A model generated the notes under the pieces. The model had not been told where the DNA came from. It searched no databases and saw only the letters and a program-made list of their open reading frames with translations. The translations under genes and the position numbers were made by a program. Positions 62,393 to 64,000 of a DNA stretch of 64,000 bases are shown in pieces. Source of the stretch: Alteromonadaceae bacterium 2753L.S.0a.02 (GTDB taxonomy: Bacteria; Pseudomonadota; Gammaproteobacteria; Pseudomonadales; Cellvibrionaceae); NCBI GenBank assembly GCA_007827375.1, contig VISH01000001.1:434001-498000 (forward strand), in the 5' to 3' direction. Positions within the stretch are counted from its first letter, which is position 1; each line of letters starts with the position of its first letter.

Positions 62393-64000
62393 ATGCGCTT
62401 TACAAAATCGTTGCTAAGCGCAACTCTGGCAGCGACTGCCCTTGTGCCACTGGCGGCATTTTCAGCCCCAGGTGCGTCACATCCCGGTGCAACATCCGCC
62501 AAGTCTCAGCTAGTATCATCCCTGTCTGATGCCGCCGAGCAAAGCCGCCGCTTAATTGGCAGCGCCGCCAGCCACAGTTTGCTAAATTCTGCCGATGGCG
62601 AATTCGCCAATGTACTGACTCAGGAGTTCAATTACATGACGCCTGAAAACGTTGGCAAGTGGGGCCCCTTACAACCCGGCGCCAGTGACCAGTGGTATTT
62701 TGATGCGCACGACGAAATGGTCGATTTTGCGGCAGCCAATAACATGGCCTATAAGGGTCACACACTGGTTTGGCACAGTCAGGCACCGAGTTTCATTAGC
62801 GATGACCTCAGCGCGGAAGAACTTCAGGAAGCCATCGACAACCACATTGAAACGACCATGCGCCGCTACAAGGGCGACATTTACGCCTGGGATGTCGTTA
62901 ACGAAGCTATTGGTGACGACGCCGAATTTCGCGACTCGGTGCTGTATCGTACCTTGGGCGAAGATTTTATCGCCAACGCCTTCTACACTGCCGATGCGGT
63001 AGATCACAAAGCCCAGTTGTATTACAACGATTACAACATCGCCGGCATCAACGCCAAATCTAATAAAGTGTACGACGTATTAAAAGGCTTGGTAGAAGCG
63101 GGCGTGCCTATCGACGGTATCGGTTTTCAGGCGCACCTTGTTGCCTCGACCGCACCAAGTTACGCAGAACTGGTGGAAAATTTCACTCGCTTCGCCGAGC
63201 TGGGGTTAACCATCAACATCAGCGAACTTGATGTGCGCATCAGCAACCTTCCCTGGGACAAAGCCACCAATTTCGCGATTCAGCGCCAGGTCTATCACCG
63301 TGTGGTGGCCGCCTGTATGCGAGTTAAGAAGTGTGAAGGCATTACTACCTGGGGTATCAGCGACCAGTATTCCTGGATTGACTACACCTTCGGTGCCGAC
63401 GACCCCCTCGCCTGGGACGAGCACTACAACAGAAAACCAGCCTACTACGGTATGATCGATGGCTTCATGGGCATAAACCCCGACGGTGAGGGCGCTATGC
63501 CCAACCTCATCGCCAACGGCAATGCCGAAGCCAGCGCCGATGGCTGGAGCAGTTGGACGGGCACCGTAGAGCGCATCGATATTCCCGGTGTTAAAAACGG
63601 CAACGCTATTAAAGTGGTTGATCGAACAGCAAGTTGGGACGGCGCCATCTACGATGTGACAGATGTGGTTCGTGAAAACCAGGCTTACGACGCCGCTGTT
63701 TGGGTTAGGGTCGACCAAAAAGCCAAACAGGATACTGTGCAGCTCAACGCGAAATTCCAGTGTGCAGGGGAAGACGCCCAGTACACCACCTTAGCGCAAA
63801 GCACCGCGCGCTTTAATAAATGGACACGCCTTACCGGTGAACTCACACTGCCCAATTGTGAGTTACAGGAAGTAGCCGTTTATGTTGCCGGCGCCGCCCC
63901 CGAAACCGATTTGATTGTGGACCGCGCCAGCTTGCGGCCCCAAATGTTTGTGCCTGATGCCAAGGGTTATGGCCCCAATATCGTAGCCAACAGCTTCTTC
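62393..64000 (+). CDS. Secreted GH10 endo-beta-1,4-xylanase with CBM22-type domains (3' end outside window)
   Basis: Runs off the right edge with no stop in 536 codons. ATG at 62393 with AGGAGG seven bases upstream, signal peptide ending AFSA. The GH10 barrel (about 40-365) has TPENVGKWGPLQP, GHTLVWHSQ, the acid/base Glu171 in WDVVNEA and nucleophile Glu278 in INISELDVRIS, then TTWGISDQYSW. After residue about 370 comes a CBM22/CBM4-type domain (IANGNAEASADGW; VDRTASWDGAIYDV), and a second one starts at the edge (NIVANSFF). It cuts the xylan backbone. The R-T-x-x-W-x-G-A-x-Y-D pattern is shared with the triple-CBM lipoprotein at 48091. Confidence 0.95.
   Translation, partial: MRFTKSLLSATLAATALVPLAAFSAPGASHPGATSAKSQLVSSLSDAAEQSRRLIGSAASHSLLNSADGEFANVLTQEFNYMTPENVGKWGPLQPGASDQWYFDAHDEMVDFAAANNMAYKGHTLVWHSQAPSFISDDLSAEELQEAIDNHIETTMRRYKGDIYAWDVVNEAIGDDAEFRDSVLYRTLGEDFIANAFYTADAVDHKAQLYYNDYNIAGINAKSNKVYDVLKGLVEAGVPIDGIGFQAHLVASTAPSYAELVENFTRFAELGLTINISELDVRISNLPWDKATNFAIQRQVYHRVVAACMRVKKCEGITTWGISDQYSWIDYTFGADDPLAWDEHYNRKPAYYGMIDGFMGINPDGEGAMPNLIANGNAEASADGWSSWTGTVERIDIPGVKNGNAIKVVDRTASWDGAIYDVTDVVRENQAYDAAVWVRVDQKAKQDTVQLNAKFQCAGEDAQYTTLAQSTARFNKWTRLTGELTLPNCELQEVAVYVAGAAPETDLIVDRASLRPQMFVPDAKGYGPNIVANSFF

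Overview
The window (roughly 50% GC by eye) reads as the chromosome of a marine or shipworm-associated, polysaccharide-degrading gammaproteobacterium of the Cellvibrionaceae type; Teredinibacter is my best guess, with Saccharophagus and Cellvibrio as alternatives. The main clue is a set of secreted glycoside hydrolases joined to CBM2 and CBM10 modules by long poly-serine linkers (GH44, GH16, GH9), a lipoprotein GH30 with the same linker type, a GH10 xylanase running off the right edge, and two TonB-dependent receptors. I saw no insertion sequence, prophage, rRNA, tRNA or CRISPR array.

Layout. 1-12.8 kb: the end of a metallophosphoesterase, GH44, two paralogous membrane-anchored AraC regulators (each directly upstream of, and co-directional with, a glycoside hydrolase: GH44 and GH30), a secreted 5'-nucleotidase-like protein, YfbR and a DrrAB-type ABC exporter. 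12.8-24.4 kb: a complete minus-strand C-P lyase operon in the order phnF-D-C-E-G-H-I-J-K-L-M-N-P, followed by a DMT-type membrane protein. 24.6-29.3 kb: a TonB receptor, a secreted PHP-domain hydrolase and a lipoprotein, all on the same strand just upstream of phnF. 29.9-40.6 kb: GH16, a beta-propeller lipoprotein, small and orphan proteins, a PhoD phosphatase with a good candidate Pho box, an unusual 20-21 bp phased CCWGG repeat array, and a GH9 cellulase. 41.4-49.7 kb: a GFA protein, a YadGH-like ABC pair, a large TonB receptor and a lipoprotein made of three xylan-binding-type CBMs. 49.8-60.0 kb: mostly housekeeping and stress genes (CPXCG protein, MddA-like methyltransferase, HxlR regulator, peroxiredoxin, glutaredoxin, GyrI-like protein, Na/Pi transporter, output-less Cache sensor, solute-binding-like protein, VOC lipoprotein). 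60.0-64 kb: a sialate-O-acetylesterase-type esterase divergent from the GH10 xylanase.

Two themes dominate. One is plant-wall polysaccharide use: cellulose (GH9, possibly GH44), xylan (GH10, GH30, esterase), mixed or beta-1,3-glucan (GH16), plus a receptor and surface binding lipoprotein. The other is scavenging of phosphorus: C-P lyase, PhoD, 5'-nucleotidase-like protein, metallophosphoesterase, Na/Pi symporter and possibly the PHP/TonB module.

The most interesting unexplained items are the CCWGG phased array and its smaller relative 6 kb away, the duplicated AraC/hydrolase module with a shared candidate operator, the TonB receptor plus triple-CBM lipoprotein pair, the TonB-PHP-lipoprotein cluster beside the phn operon, and the Cache-HAMP sensor that lacks an output domain.
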